This document shows positions 13,501 through 24,790 of a stretch of 64,000 nucleotides of DNA, piece after piece. The notes under the pieces are model-generated. The model made no database searches, had not been told where the DNA came from, and worked only from the letters and a program-made list of their open reading frames with translations. Within the stretch, counting starts at the first letter, position 1. Each line of letters opens with the position of its first letter. This stretch comes from Brugia malayi (Eukaryota > Nematoda > Chromadorea > Rhabditida > Onchocercidae): assembly GCF_000002995.4 (NCBI RefSeq), contig NW_025062479.1:6503221-6567220 (forward strand). Reading direction: 5' to 3'. The translations under genes and the position numbers were made by a program.

Positions 13501-16500
13501 ACTGTACAAGGGAATGCTTACGTGAAACATGAAAAGTAAATGCAGTACCATAAATCCATAATGTAATCTGCAGTTCGGCTGAACAATACCAACAGTTTTG
13601 AAATCGGTTATGTTGAAGAATATATCCCAACTTAACGAATTCTACTCTAAGGAGTTTAATTAAGAACTCAAGTCAATGTTAGTATCAAGTTATTACTGTC
13701 ATGATGGAAATTTTTAATGCGAACAGTGGACAAGAGGGAAGACCCAAATACAAAGCAAAAGGATTGAACAATAAAAAGTAGAATAAAGAGGTGGTCCGAT
13801 GTTGCTAATGGCGGGGACCAAGCATTTTTAGAAGAGCTGCAAAGATCAAGAACAGAGCAAAGTGAGATGATGGTCAATATACAACGCATTTTAAGAAATA
13901 TTTTCGAAAGCAAGTATCGACAGTTGCCGTCATGAGCATTCCTGCAGCGGGGAATAGAATACTACAGGGAAATACTGTCGACAAATAAAGTTCAAAAAAA
14001 AGAAACGAAATGCAATGCAGTTTAACCTTACCAACTGGCGATTAACAAGAGTGAAAGAATCATACATTTTATCGAGGAACCTTTTCGTGCGCAAAAAGTT
14101 ACATTTTGCATCCACGGTGATTAAAATTACGATCATCCTAGCAATAAAAACTAAAAAAAAAAAACCGAGGAGTGAAAACGGGAATATTCCCTCCTCCCTA
14201 AATTGATTGAAAAGTAATTTGAGAGGATTTTAAGAAAAAGAAAGGTTGAAAGCGTGAAAGCTAAGCTTAAAGAAATCTTCGATTGAGATTTCTCTCTTGC
14301 ACTGATCAATTGTATATGAAATTTTATCACATAGACAGAGGGAAATTCTTAGCACTAGTAGTAGCATCAATATCGAGCGCATTCATAAGGTTCAACTGAG
14401 GTTTAATTAAGATTATTTTTAGTTAATGAAAAGAGTAGATCACAGTATTGTTGCAAAAAAAAAGCAAAATTAACAGATTCCCAACATATTTATAAGCTAT
14501 TGACGAATTTTATCACCAGTTATCTCAGCATGTAAACGATATATGATAAAAGTGGAATACGACTGGACAGTAAAAAAAATAGCATTATAGACAACATCTT
14601 CACTCGTAATCACTTGTTAAAATGAGGAAGGAAATTTCAGTTCCTTCTTTTATCTTTCTTATAGATTATAAGAAGCTGTTCAATGCAGTTGAAAAACCAT
14701 CGTTATTCAGGCTCCAATAGAAACCTGACAGATTGTGATGTAAAATAACTTAAAGATTAATAAAGGCTGTTTGATGAAAGCGTATACTTTAATCCTTGAA
14801 TTCGTTTACCAGTTGAGAAAGATATAAAGCAGAATGATTCTTACTCTCCAAGCCTTTATGTGTCTCCGTTTAAATGGTATTCTATAAATCGTATTACAGA
14901 TATACAGATTAACAGCCGAAAGCTTGATTATCTAAGCATTACAGATGATTTGCAAGCGGACAAAGTCAGTCTAGAAGAACTCAATAGTTACGTTCACTTT
15001 CATCAAGAAGTACATATCACAGTCATAAGCTACAGATTTCAGGATAAAGAACTGCTATATGGTGCAAATTTTATAGCATTGTTAATGTTTTTAGAAGAAA
15101 AACGCGGAAGAATAACACAATTCCTCATTACTTCTCTAAAAAAGTTGGAAAACCTGGGAAAAAAAAGCAAGCGGGAATCATTCAGAGCATCCACAAGAAG
15201 AAAACGATGTCAATCAGTTGACCTCCAAGATGTCATGCATAATAGTGGAAGGGACAGGTAGCATTAGAAGCAGATTGACCAAGAGTAATAGGTCTAACAT
15301 AATATGGTGGCCTCAAGAATATTGAAAAAAATGTTTAAATCCCACGTAATACTGTTAGTTTATGTGCAACAACTAATAAATGACCAATGGAGCCGTGAAC
15401 ACAATCTTGCAAGCAAGATAATTACGATAACCATTTGCAAAAAAAATAAGAGAAATATCCGTAGTGATGTGAATGAAGACACTGAAAGCAGATCCTTCGG
15501 GATTTTCTTCATCAGTACATCGTCAAGTATATATAACTTGACACAACGGAAACGAATTCTCACCTGCGCAGCTGCAGCGCAAGCTGCTGAGACAGCTTGA
15601 CTTGCTACACACTGTTGTACTTGCTGGACTTCATCAAAAGTTGTCGAACTGCTAGAAATCGCTTGGTTTGGTGCTAGGCCAAAAAATTGCGTTGACATTC
15701 GCTCCGCAGCAGTTGCTCCTACAGCAGACTTTGGCGTTGATTTACCCGAAAAATTGTTCGCGTCAGATGTACCGTCAATCTTAACAACAATTACTTTAAC
15801 AACAACTGAAAACAACAATTATTTTAAAGTAGTTTTATTAAAAATAAACTAGTAAGTGTATGTTTTACTAGTTAACAAATTAGAGATGTTGATAGCCAGC
15901 AGGGCTTCTTGTTGACAAGCCGCCAGTACGCAATCCTAATTCCAACAGACTTTGTGAAGTTTGAACTTTACTGTTGGAATAAATAATGCTATATCGTACA
16001 CTCTAACCTGATCATCTTTCATCGGCTCATCATCTGAATCTGCAGCATCACTATAGCTTGTTTTTTTTTGTAATGTTTGAGATTCAGTTTCTGTCGTACT
16101 AAAACAAGTGTTTTAAATCGAAAATGAGTAAGCAGCTCAGAATAACAAAAGTTAAAAAGTATTTTTTTAGTCCCAGAAAAATTTCCGTGTTAATATAGAT
16201 TTTTGCTACCTAGAGGATCTTAATTTTTAAAGATAAATGCAATTTGCTTCTACATCAAAATGTGCGATAGCATCTTTCTTAATTGGAAATGAAAAAAGAA
16301 AAGACCTCAAACGGCTGGATGAGGTTGTTTGAACAACACTTGGTAAAGTTGGAGGTGAAAAATGCGTTACTGTACTTGTCAATACTCCAGAAGAGCTGTT
16401 CGAATATATTCCACCGTTTTCATCACTGTAACATAATTAATTATGAAAAGCATAATTTTTCTTTCATAAGTGAAATCTTCGTAACTACGGCAAAACCATG

Positions 16501-19043
16501 GCATTTTGTAACTAAGCAGAATGAGTATGCACTATTTCACTTTCCTATCAACTGTTTATTAATCTCTTTTGAACGAACCGGCTTTTGACAGCCGTATTGT
16601 AATTGTTTATGGCACTTAGTTCATCATACCAAGGTGGACGTAACAACCGTATACTTGCACGGTGAAACCAAAAATCAGTTGAGATGCCGACATGTAAACG
16701 CATCTGCAATATTTCACTTTTAACTGGAACATTTCAGAAATTAATCTAGTCATTGCAAAACTGCGACCTCACTTTAACACGCATTCATTAGTAAAAATAA
16801 AACATGTAATTAAAATTCGGAAGAAACCTGAAACATTATGGGCCAAGCAGTTTTTTTCAGTACTTCAGCTAGATGATATATGTTCTCATCATTCCTCCAC
16901 TTCACGCAAACTATGTCCGCAACATTGATCTGAAATAATAGAGCAGTCTTTTGCATGGTGATACTACTTAATAAAAAAAAAGGATGAAAAATTTATTGAA
17001 TTGCATTACTAATGAGAATTTCAATTTTTAGTGATGAGTTTTCTAACAAATACTCCGATTATTGCTTTGAAGACTATGTGAGGACACAGTGAAATGAGTG
17101 GTGGATTATTCGGAAACATCCGATAACAAAACAAAAAAATAAAAGGCAATCTCCTCTTTTTTCTCATTAAGATTGAAATTTGGTTAAACAAAGCGATGTG
17201 AATTTCCATAAGGAAGAATAGTACAATATTAGGCGCATATGCTTACTTGTATTACTTGCGAAAATGAATGCTTTTTCAAGACTCGGTTTTCATATGGAAG
17301 GCAATAAACATAGGAAAAATTATAGCTCATTCTCTATTATTAGCATTCTGATGAGTATTTTCTAGAATATTAACAAAATAATTCATTCACAGTATGCAGT
17401 GAATGCTCTACAAGATTTTCACCCTAAATGAAAGAGAGAAGTTACCGAATCAGGGCTTGGTGCTTGATCGGCGAGTATGTCAGGATATTCACGCAATGAT
17501 GTTATCACGTCTTCGAATACATGTTCAGTACCATTATCAAACTATAAACTTAATTAGAAACTTCCCAAAACATGCTGACCCATGATTGAAGCATAAAACA
17601 ACTCGACTTCTTCCTTCTGAACATCTGATTTTGTTTTTGATGCAACGTTTTCAAGAGATTTTTGGTAATAGACAAACCTGTACAGTAATGTCTTTATTTG
17701 CTCTGACACCTTTAATACATGCTGGCAGATATCCTTCAGTATCAGGTGGACGAGCCAGCACACGACTTGTTTTCCACACTTCCAAATTGATTGTTGTTTC
17801 ATTCACTGATTCCACTAAAACAAGTCAAATGGAGCACAGGAGAAATCCTTACCCCAAACACCATGGACTCCTGAATTTATCCATGGAAACAAATCATTAT
17901 GTTCATAAAAACTTGAAGTTAAGAAATAAATAAATTCTGAGATATAAAATTACTCAGATGTAATAAATAAACGAGAATTCAACAGCTGAACGCAGATTAC
18001 TGCATTCCACTTTCAGTTCTCATCGATAATTTTAAAAGTCTATAGCTTATTACAGTATTACAACAGTGACATGTTTTACTAAATTTGCTTCATATCTACC
18101 ACCCCGAAACAAATATCAAGTTCATTTGTACCTTAAAACTAATAGAGTTGAACAGAAGGGTGTAAGGATGAACAATGCCATGACTGATGAAAAGCGCATG
18201 CATATAACGAACGTTAAAATCCAAAAATTCAAAAACCATATAAATTCTGATGAAACTTCATGATTTCATGAAGAGAATGGTGAATTCAGAAAAGGTACCG
18301 GTAAAATTCGTCGGTATTTCAAGTCCTAGATTACGTTTTTTCAACTGTTCCATTAATGCAAGAGTGTCAAACTGCAAATGAAGCTGATCACTGACTGACA
18401 CATGTCATTTTACTAACAATGAGGCCAGTATGGTTACCATAGGTGATGGCAACTATATCGCAACTGTTTTAAATCACCTGTAGTGTCATTCCTTGAGGTG
18501 CTGCTGTTGTTGGTCTTGATGCATATATGTGCTGCTGTTGTTGTGGTTGCGATCCTGACGAAGACGAAGATACATGTAGCTGGACTAGCAGTGAACACGA
18601 ACTGGGAGGTGAATCCAATGATCCTCCCGCTCCTAGTGAATATAAATTGTTTAAAACGCTGATAAAATTCTCTTTTCAAAGTTTGAGAGCTCAAAAGCAT
18701 TTCACAACTATTACCAGAAACAGTTGAGGCAAGGAAATCAAAACCTTTGTGAAGTTGTAACTTCAAAGCAAATTTAAATGAAATCCAAAACTATATATGA
18801 GGAGAATACAGTTGACCGTTCAAACGTCCAAGCAAGGTGGACAAAGTAAAGCTAATTAGCGGATGGATATACGATTCTCCTATTTTTTCAACGTGAATTA
18901 TATTCGAATACGCAACGCAAACGAAATAAAATAAAACACGTACCGATAGGATCATCGGTCGCTTTTCGTTTACCACGCAGCTTAGGATGTACGCTGGAGG
19001 AATCATCACGAATACTGTGTCCTTGTTCAGTGTTTCCATCCAT
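3081..19043 (-). CDS. cic: Capicua HMG-box transcriptional repressor, 38 coding exons
   Basis: Orthologue of Capicua, a nuclear repressor that binds TGAATGAA-like sites with its HMG box plus C-terminal C1 motif and is switched off by RTK/ERK signalling. Coding exons, 5' to 3': 19043-18944, 18632-18478, 18371-18299, 17814-17678, 17541-17446, 16929-16828, 16703-16579, 16425-16306, 16098-16008, 15779-15564, 12703-12593, 12460-12367, 12265-12143, 11980-11790, 11681-11547, 11422-11173, 10916-10770, 10620-10537, 9357-9239, 9157-8910, 8851-8763, 8567-8434, 8259-8080, 8004-7908, 7488-7397, 7122-7022, 6699-6477, 6047-5772, 5705-5604, 5371-5310, 5232-5060, 4673-4624, 4558-4434, 4346-4273, 4175-4035, 3847-3774, 3507-3357, 3274-3081. 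All junction phases agree and give about 1,684 codons, close to the animal short form. Start MDGNTEQG has a stop upstream in frame. Uncertain edges: acceptors at 15779 and 3274 end in AAG, 9357 could be about 9382, and the last exon may end at a donor near 3149. Confidence 0.93.
6943..6978. repeat. (AAAT)n tract in Capicua intron 26
   Basis: An A run followed by five to six AAAT units, inside the intron between exons 7022-7122 and 6477-6699. Confidence 0.9.
7908..8259 (-). other. cic: Capicua HMG box (exons 23-24)
   Basis: The HMG box is split by one intron. Exon 8259-8080 (residues 981-1040) carries [15 protein letters not shown] and [20 protein letters not shown]. Exon 8004-7908 continues with [14 protein letters not shown]. 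The WWYALG and HPDWKWC signatures are specific to Capicua and distinguish it from SOX, TCF/LEF and BBX boxes. The core residues for minor-groove binding are all present, so the domain looks functional. Confidence 0.97.
12367..12703 (-). other. cic: Capicua conserved basic/cysteine motif (exons 11-12)
   Basis: Exons 12703-12593 and 12460-12367 encode residues about 406-473, containing [15 protein letters not shown] followed by [12 protein letters not shown] across the intron. This block is nearly identical in all Capicua proteins I know, and with the HMG box it makes the family assignment secure. The cysteines and histidine suggest a small metal-binding or structural knuckle (inference). Confidence 0.88.
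12490..12945. repeat. Diverged direct repeat flanking Capicua exon 11
   Basis: About 12490-12571 (intron 11) and 12866-12945 (intron 10) are roughly 80% identical. Both contain ACTTTAAAAACAATTT, a GGGAAGCA block and ACCAACAATAAT. Exon 11 lies between the copies. It looks like an old local duplication. Confidence 0.65.
13134..13428. repeat. Second diverged direct repeat in Capicua intron 10
   Basis: Copies 13134-13184 and 13371-13428 are about 85% identical, from CATCGGT.GTCTTC through GGATGAAAAG. Between them lies a short TAACTATAACTT tandem repeat (13327-13352). With the pair at 12490/12866 this shows repeated local duplication in the same intron. Confidence 0.65.
14800..15261 (+). CDS. Unrecognised 153-codon open frame inside Capicua intron 10
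   Basis: An open frame of 153 codons plus TAG on the strand opposite to Capicua, inside its 2.9-kb intron 10. The first in-frame ATG is late (in [10 protein letters not shown]); the frame could start at GTG 14860 or be an exon or fragment. The composition looks protein-like: mixed hydrophobic and charged stretches, then a basic C-terminus ([16 protein letters not shown]). I do not recognise a family. It may be a nested gene, a decayed retrocopy or chance. Confidence 0.25.
   Translation: MRLPVEKDIKQNDSYSPSLYVSPFKWYSINRITDIQINSRKLDYLSITDDLQADKVSLEELNSYVHFHQEVHITVISYRFQDKELLYGANFIALLMFLEEKRGRITQFLITSLKKLENLGKKSKRESFRASTRRKRCQSVDLQDVMHNSGRDR
16579..17814 (-). other. cic: Capicua N-terminal conserved module (exons 4-7)
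   Basis: Four exons (17814-17678, 17541-17446, 16929-16828, 16703-16579) encode residues about 110-262. The sequence alternates tryptophan/aromatic anchors and short beta-like stretches ([50 protein letters not shown]). This matches the conserved N-terminal region of long Capicua proteins, listed in domain databases as DUF4819 as far as I recall. The Tudor-like look of the fold is my inference. Its presence shows that this locus encodes more than the minimal HMG/C1 protein. Confidence 0.75.
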
Positions 19044-20652
19044 TTTTCATTTATCTTTTAACCTTATTCTTCTTCAAACAAGAATACTGTACTGAGTTTT
19101 TAACTTAACCACTGTAATCAATTCTAAGCGCACCAATCGGAATTAGAATAGTACACATTTGAACTCAAAACATCTTTTGACAGAGACAAACTTAAATAAC
19201 TTTGATCAGCAAAATGTGCACCTTGGGTTTTCTTCAATCAGATTAGAAATGAGGATTTTATAAATGACTTATAGCTACCTCTCGCCAAGTCTTGTCATAT
19301 TTCTCTTCATCCTCTCTTGAATCAATATTTCAATATTTCGAAAAAAACGGGAAATTTTTATTTCTCTCAGCCTAAAATATATCTACGTATTTCTAAGAAC
19401 AAAACATTCTAGATACTTTCATTAAGACAATTCAAGCAAAGAATGATTGAATAAGTGTATGATTTATCACGACTTATAATTAGAAATATTAAATTCATGT
19501 TTGTTAAAGAAATATTACAAACTGTATAAATTCACCTACAATCGTTCCTCTACAAATCAAATTTATCCAATAACGTTTACTGAACAGATGAGCAATCATG
19601 AAATTTCTTGTGGTTCTCTCAGCGAACTGGATATGTACTCTCATCAGATTACCTGTAAATGCCACTAATTAAGTTTGAACTTATTAAGCAATTGGCACTA
19701 CTGGTAAGAACCGTACTGGATATTTAACACTTTAAAATTTGTATATTTTATATCATTAAAAAATTGTTTCCTTCCATATTTTTCTAAACAGAACTCATAC
19801 TTGTTATGATTGATGTAAGACACTTTACACCACTCACCTCACGAATCGCTTGCATTTCGACAATAGAATGAAGAAGTAATCGCTTGCATTTCGATAGTAG
19901 AATGCAGAAGTCTATTGATTAGGGACTAATCCACAAATACAGTAACGTGCGCCAGAGCATACATCGTCTACCAAAAAGTGATAGCAGGTAAAAACACTTT
20001 GGCTTATCTCCAAATCTAATAATCAGCAATAATCAAAACCCGGATACTTGTAAACTGTCAGTAAATATGTTTGAAATATGAGAAAAAGGACGGTTCTTGT
20101 TGAAACAAAACATCCAAGAAAGGAAATGATGAGAAATACCAGTTTTCAAAAGATTAGAACTGCTTTAATAAACCTACTTATATAAGCGCAGTTGCTCTTG
20201 GAACTTATTTTTGCTCATGACACAATTTTTACTTTCATTTGATTAATTCGATGACTTAAGCTTTATAAATTGCAAACTCCTACTATATATGTTAAACGCT
20301 TCGATCAAATGGCTTGCTGACAACAGTTTGGGAAAATAAACACTGCTAATTTATATTTTGATAAAGTAATAATAAGGTGTCCGATACTCGTTAGTGCATT
20401 ACGTTCTAATAAGAAAAGCATGCAAGTTAATCGGAAAATTAGATAAGAGAGTATGTTGAAAATATAAGACTCTGAGCAGAAAACAAAGGATTACTTAAAT
20501 ATCTACGGCGCCAAAAAAATATTGTCGGAATATTGTTTGAAGCACACGGTTCAGGTACAGCTAATAGCACGAGCTGCAGAAAACTATAAGCGCATAAAAG
20601 ATGTTTGACCTGAAATGCTACGGCAATTCTATATGTTTTATAACTCAGTTAC
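19044..20652. other. Capicua 5' flank or first intron
   Basis: AT-rich. Minus-strand 19308-19270 can be read as a short exon-like piece (EDEEKYDKTWRE, followed by a GT donor), but its phase does not fit the neighbouring exons, so I leave it unassigned. A 3' splice site lies just above the exon 1 ATG (exon begins about 19054). Nothing else recognised. Confidence 0.4.
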
Positions 20653-20779
20653 CTGATGATAGGGAAGATAATGAGTTATGTTGCTGTGACGAAATCGGAA
20701 AGGTGTCGGTCGTCACAGAAGTGTGAAAATGACTCTTTGGGTCTAGTAGTTCAAAAATTGTTTCAGGAGTGAACGATTC
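20653..20779 (-). other. cic: Candidate alternative upstream exon of Capicua
   Basis: A 127-nt segment bounded by a consensus acceptor (TTTAG) and donor (GTAACT) on the minus strand. It is open in one frame and encodes a Ser/Thr-rich peptide beginning ESFTPETIFELLDPKS. It ends in phase 1, exactly like exon 1 (18944-19043), and exon 2 at 18632 accepts phase 1. It cannot be joined through exon 1, because a stop codon precedes the exon 1 ATG. It therefore fits as an internal exon of a second transcript starting further upstream. No ATG lies in its frame, and I could not place the first exon. Confidence 0.55.
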
Positions 20780-21689
20780 CTAAAGGATATCGCACTGTTT
20801 ACTTGTTTAAAACAAAATGATCGACCAATAAAAAGACATAAGTTGAAATATTTACGAGTTTAATCCATTAATCTTCAAAATAGCAACGATGTAGCATGAA
20901 AAACTAAAAAAGTGAACTTCTGAGCTAACAAGAAACCTCGCGTTTTGATTGTTTTGTAGCAAAACACAACTCCCGAAATTGTTACCAAGAATAACATGCT
21001 AGTGAGTGCCTTCACGATATATCAAAGCGAATTGAGTCATTGACTTGATGGATTATATCAATTATGTAGCGAATTATTCTGTCCCCTAGCATGAAGTCTC
21101 AGAAGAGAAAAGCAGACATTGCAACTAGGATAACTCTCACTTTTTTAAATAACACATGGAATAGATAAAATCAATGCACTGCTTTTTTATGGCCTCCAAG
21201 AATTACTTCGTTAGAGTTTTCAAATAAAATTGATAATTGGTAAATAAAAGGCAAGTAGTAAGTGGATTAATGACAAAAGCGGACAGTACAGAAAGGGCAT
21301 GATAAAATAAATGAGTGTGAATATCAATATCATCTATCAATGAACCAATTCAAGGTAACCTTAGTGTATTGTAGGTAAAAGAGCCGTGCAAGTTCCGTTT
21401 TTTCTTCCTTAAATACTTTTCAACCGCAATGGTGAACACGAATATCTCCACTGAAGCAAGAAATACACATACTCATATTAGATACATACATACAAACAAA
21501 TGCACTTAATAAATACACGCAATGGCGAACACGAATAATAAACAAACAGCTGATTGTTTGGATGGAACTAGCTGTGGCGGTTTCTGACTGGCGCTGTGGT
21601 ACAGTGTTCCTTTGGCAATATACAGAGACCTGAAGAAGTTTGTGTAGAATGAGTTCGTCTCATTGTGTATATGTGTAGGCATGTGGTAA

Positions 21690-21692
<3 letters not shown>

Positions 21693-21740
<48 letters not shown>
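21693..21740. repeat. (TA)n(TG)n compound microsatellite
   Basis: About 16 TA units run directly into about 8 TG units. Open frames across it are repeat translations, not genes. Confidence 0.97.
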
Positions 21741-22566
21741 CAGAGTACATATCTATAAGAAAAACAAATGCTTTTACCCTAGCTATGGTGGATATGGCCT
21801 AGATAGTTTGTAGGTTCAGTGGTTGGCCATTATCACTTTTACATCAAAACTTTTCATTCCCAACACGATTCTTACTGAAGTAGGTGGAAGTTTTACAAGC
21901 ATTATTTAAATATGGAATAGTTTTTCTCTAATGTGCACTTCGGTAAACTAAATAAGTCTTTCAGATTTCAATATCATTGGTAGAGAATGATGTTTTCTGA
22001 TTCTCGTTATTCCTTTTTCATCTTTGTTTCATTTCTCGAAATTTCCCAACTTTCTTTTCTGTCATTTACCTCATACTTCCCTCACTATTCATTTTTCCGT
22101 CTTTGCACTTCAAAATTTGAATTGGAAACATGCTCACAATCCACATCGGTTTATATGTGTGTTTTTCATGTTTCCCATGCGTTCACTAATGATGCATTTA
22201 AGTGAAAAGTGAATTTAAGTCTTTAAATGTTAATAAAGGTTTGTATGGAATTTTTTAAACAAGCATAAAAAATTCTTATCATTTCTGTTTCGTCAATCCA
22301 TCTCCTTCTATTCATTTGAACTACCCATTTGTCGTCGTCTGAATATCTTGATATTTACAATTCTTTATCAGTTTGTCTTAAGAAAAGAGTTAATCTATCG
22401 CTTCCGATATGGTTAATCTTTCCAGCTTGTTAGTAAATCTCATGGCTGTTTGATAAGTAACTTAACATTCAAATAAACGTCCTATCTGGTGTGAATTAGT
22501 ACATAATCTAGATAAACCGAGAAATGCCGGGAATGCCGACTCCGACGACTGGCTGTAAATGACAAA

Positions 22567-22660
22567 CACTGCAGCAACCACTCGAACGGTCACCAACCAC
22601 AACTAGCAGTGGCTGCAACATTCCATTGGTTACAACGTTCGAATGTGAAGAACTGCAGTT
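22567..22660. repeat. Imperfect inverted repeat in a GC-rich patch
   Basis: Left arm 22567-22599 and right arm 22626-22660 are imperfect reverse complements. They share ACTGCAG, TCGAACG and AACCA blocks in order, around a 26-nt centre. The patch is close to half G+C, in flanks that are about one-third G+C. It could be a foldback/MITE-type element or a small-RNA hairpin. The overlapping 88-codon frame is described in the findings. Confidence 0.5.
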
Positions 22661-24696
22661 CTACAAGCAACTTTACAAGCTATTTTTCAACTTTATCACA
22701 GTACAATGACTTTCGCTTGAACTCGATATATCCCAATTTTGTTTATTTGCTTATCTATCCACATCATCTACAAGTGTAAATGCGGGTTACAAACTTGTGA
22801 CTTATCGAGCTTTGTGGTAAGTTGCGTCCTTAAACTCCGAAATGGTAGGGAAGAATGGAAGTTTCCTCCAATTTTATTGCTAGATAAAGTGTCTCACTTC
22901 TGCTGCCTATTTCTTTCCTTTCTTTCAGATTGCTTCCAATGCTGAAGTCCAGTCTTCCGTAGGGACAGAAAAACATAAAACGTTTTACATTTAATAACAA
23001 AATGTTTGAAGTAGCAAGAAAAAAAAACATTTATCATCTGCCTGGTTTATCAAAAATTATAACATGTAACCATATATAAATTTTAGGAGCCTCGAGTCAT
23101 TAATGAGATAACAAACAAATGAATGAAGAGGCGCCCGTTTGTTTCTTTTTTTAAAACGATTACCTTTTTTCATTTCGGTTTAAATGAATTTTGTTCTTAC
23201 CTTCTATCGGGACTGTCCTAGCACATAAGCGCGGAGAGTTGCATTATCATACGAACAATACCAATGCTCGGAAAAAAAATTTTAGCGGTAAAGACTGAAT
23301 CCATAAACTTCAATACCATTCTTGATGTATTGTAAAAAAGATATATTAAGTGGTACTAAATTTGTGAAAATATAGCACCTTTGGAAAAATTCCTTAATAG
23401 TTATTCCATAAGAAGTTTTTTACGGGATTTTATCTAATCTGACTAGTTATTAAGGAATTTAATGTATGAATGAGAAAATGAAGCGAAAGATCACTTTCAG
23501 TAGAATTTAAATATAGTTAAAATTTTGCGCAAAAGAAAAGTCCACATAGTAACTAATCAGTGAAACTTCTAACTTCAAGATACAGTGCAAGAAAATGAAC
23601 CAAATCTAGTGCTATCTGTTGTCACTTAAACTAGCTTAACGTACAACGCTTATAAGGTGTAAAGGTGGTCAACAGTAGAATTAGCAACATCTGAAATACA
23701 GACCCTTCTCAGCCTTCCCAGAACAGCCATCTATTTATAAGCTTAAACAATTTCCACAAGTACTTTTATCTTTAGACCGTCAGTTTTAGAAATAAGAAAC
23801 AGTGATGAGGTGCAGTCATTATTTCATTACTACATTAAAGTCAATAGTTTTTGGAGACTTTGCTGCAGATCAGCATCATTCAATTTTTGTTTGATGCGCA
23901 CTGGCATAACTTCAAGTTAATTTCGACCTGCGATCATTGGCCTTCTAATAACACTTATTTTTTATTGAATAAACTCACTCTTTTTTTCTAGTAGTTCACT
24001 CAATGCAAAAGTGACAATGACTGGTAATTCCGAATCATAGTTTACACAATTAAAAAGTTCAGAAGAAATTGTCATATTGGTTTACTAAGGATAGACAATT
24101 GAATTATCGATGAACTGACTGGTGCATGAAATGTTCTCAGGGTCTTCCACGAACGAAAGACATAAGGATACAAATGATAGACGAGTCCGTAATCTTCTAA
24201 TCTTCAGAAACACAAACATGCATGTTTAGAGGGAGCAGTATATGGCAAACATGCGTCAAATATAATGAAGCACAGCTGAAGCCCCACAAATAACAACGAC
24301 CTTAGATGCCCGCTCCGAATCCCATCAGATATTTTTATGCCATGCATATACAACTACCAGTCACATGATAACATGTCTTATTCCAAAATCAGTCATCGCA
24401 TATCAAAGAAAGCAAACAGGAGATACTGCGACAAAAACTTGTCACTTCTACGACACTGCTTGTCAGGTCTACATGTCAGGTTCACAGCAAAATACTCCTG
24501 CACTATTCTGAGATATATTGAGATACGAAACAGGAAGGGAGAAAATAAAATTTATGACGTAAGACAAAAACAAAAGAAGAGTAACAAAAATGTAAAGTCA
24601 TGAAAATGTGTGATAACGATAAGGATGAAGAGCTGAAAGACGATTGAGCGAACGTAGCAATGAGTGCAACTAAAAGAATTTCATTTTTTTAAAAAC

Positions 24697-24790
24697 ATAC
24701 ATACACACAGACACTCATACATACATACATACATACGTACATACCTACATACACACATACATATACACACAGAGAGACATACACATACAG
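24697..24790. repeat. (ACAT)n/(CA)n-rich microsatellite
   Basis: A run of imperfect ACAT and ACACAT units. Open frames on both strands read as His/Thr/Tyr or Cys/Val/Tyr repeats, so they are not genes. Confidence 0.95.

Noticed and set aside
15360..15818. 152-codon minus-strand frame as a separate gene
   Set aside because: It is Capicua exon 10 extended into its introns on both sides; a clean GTGAGA donor ends the exon at 15564.
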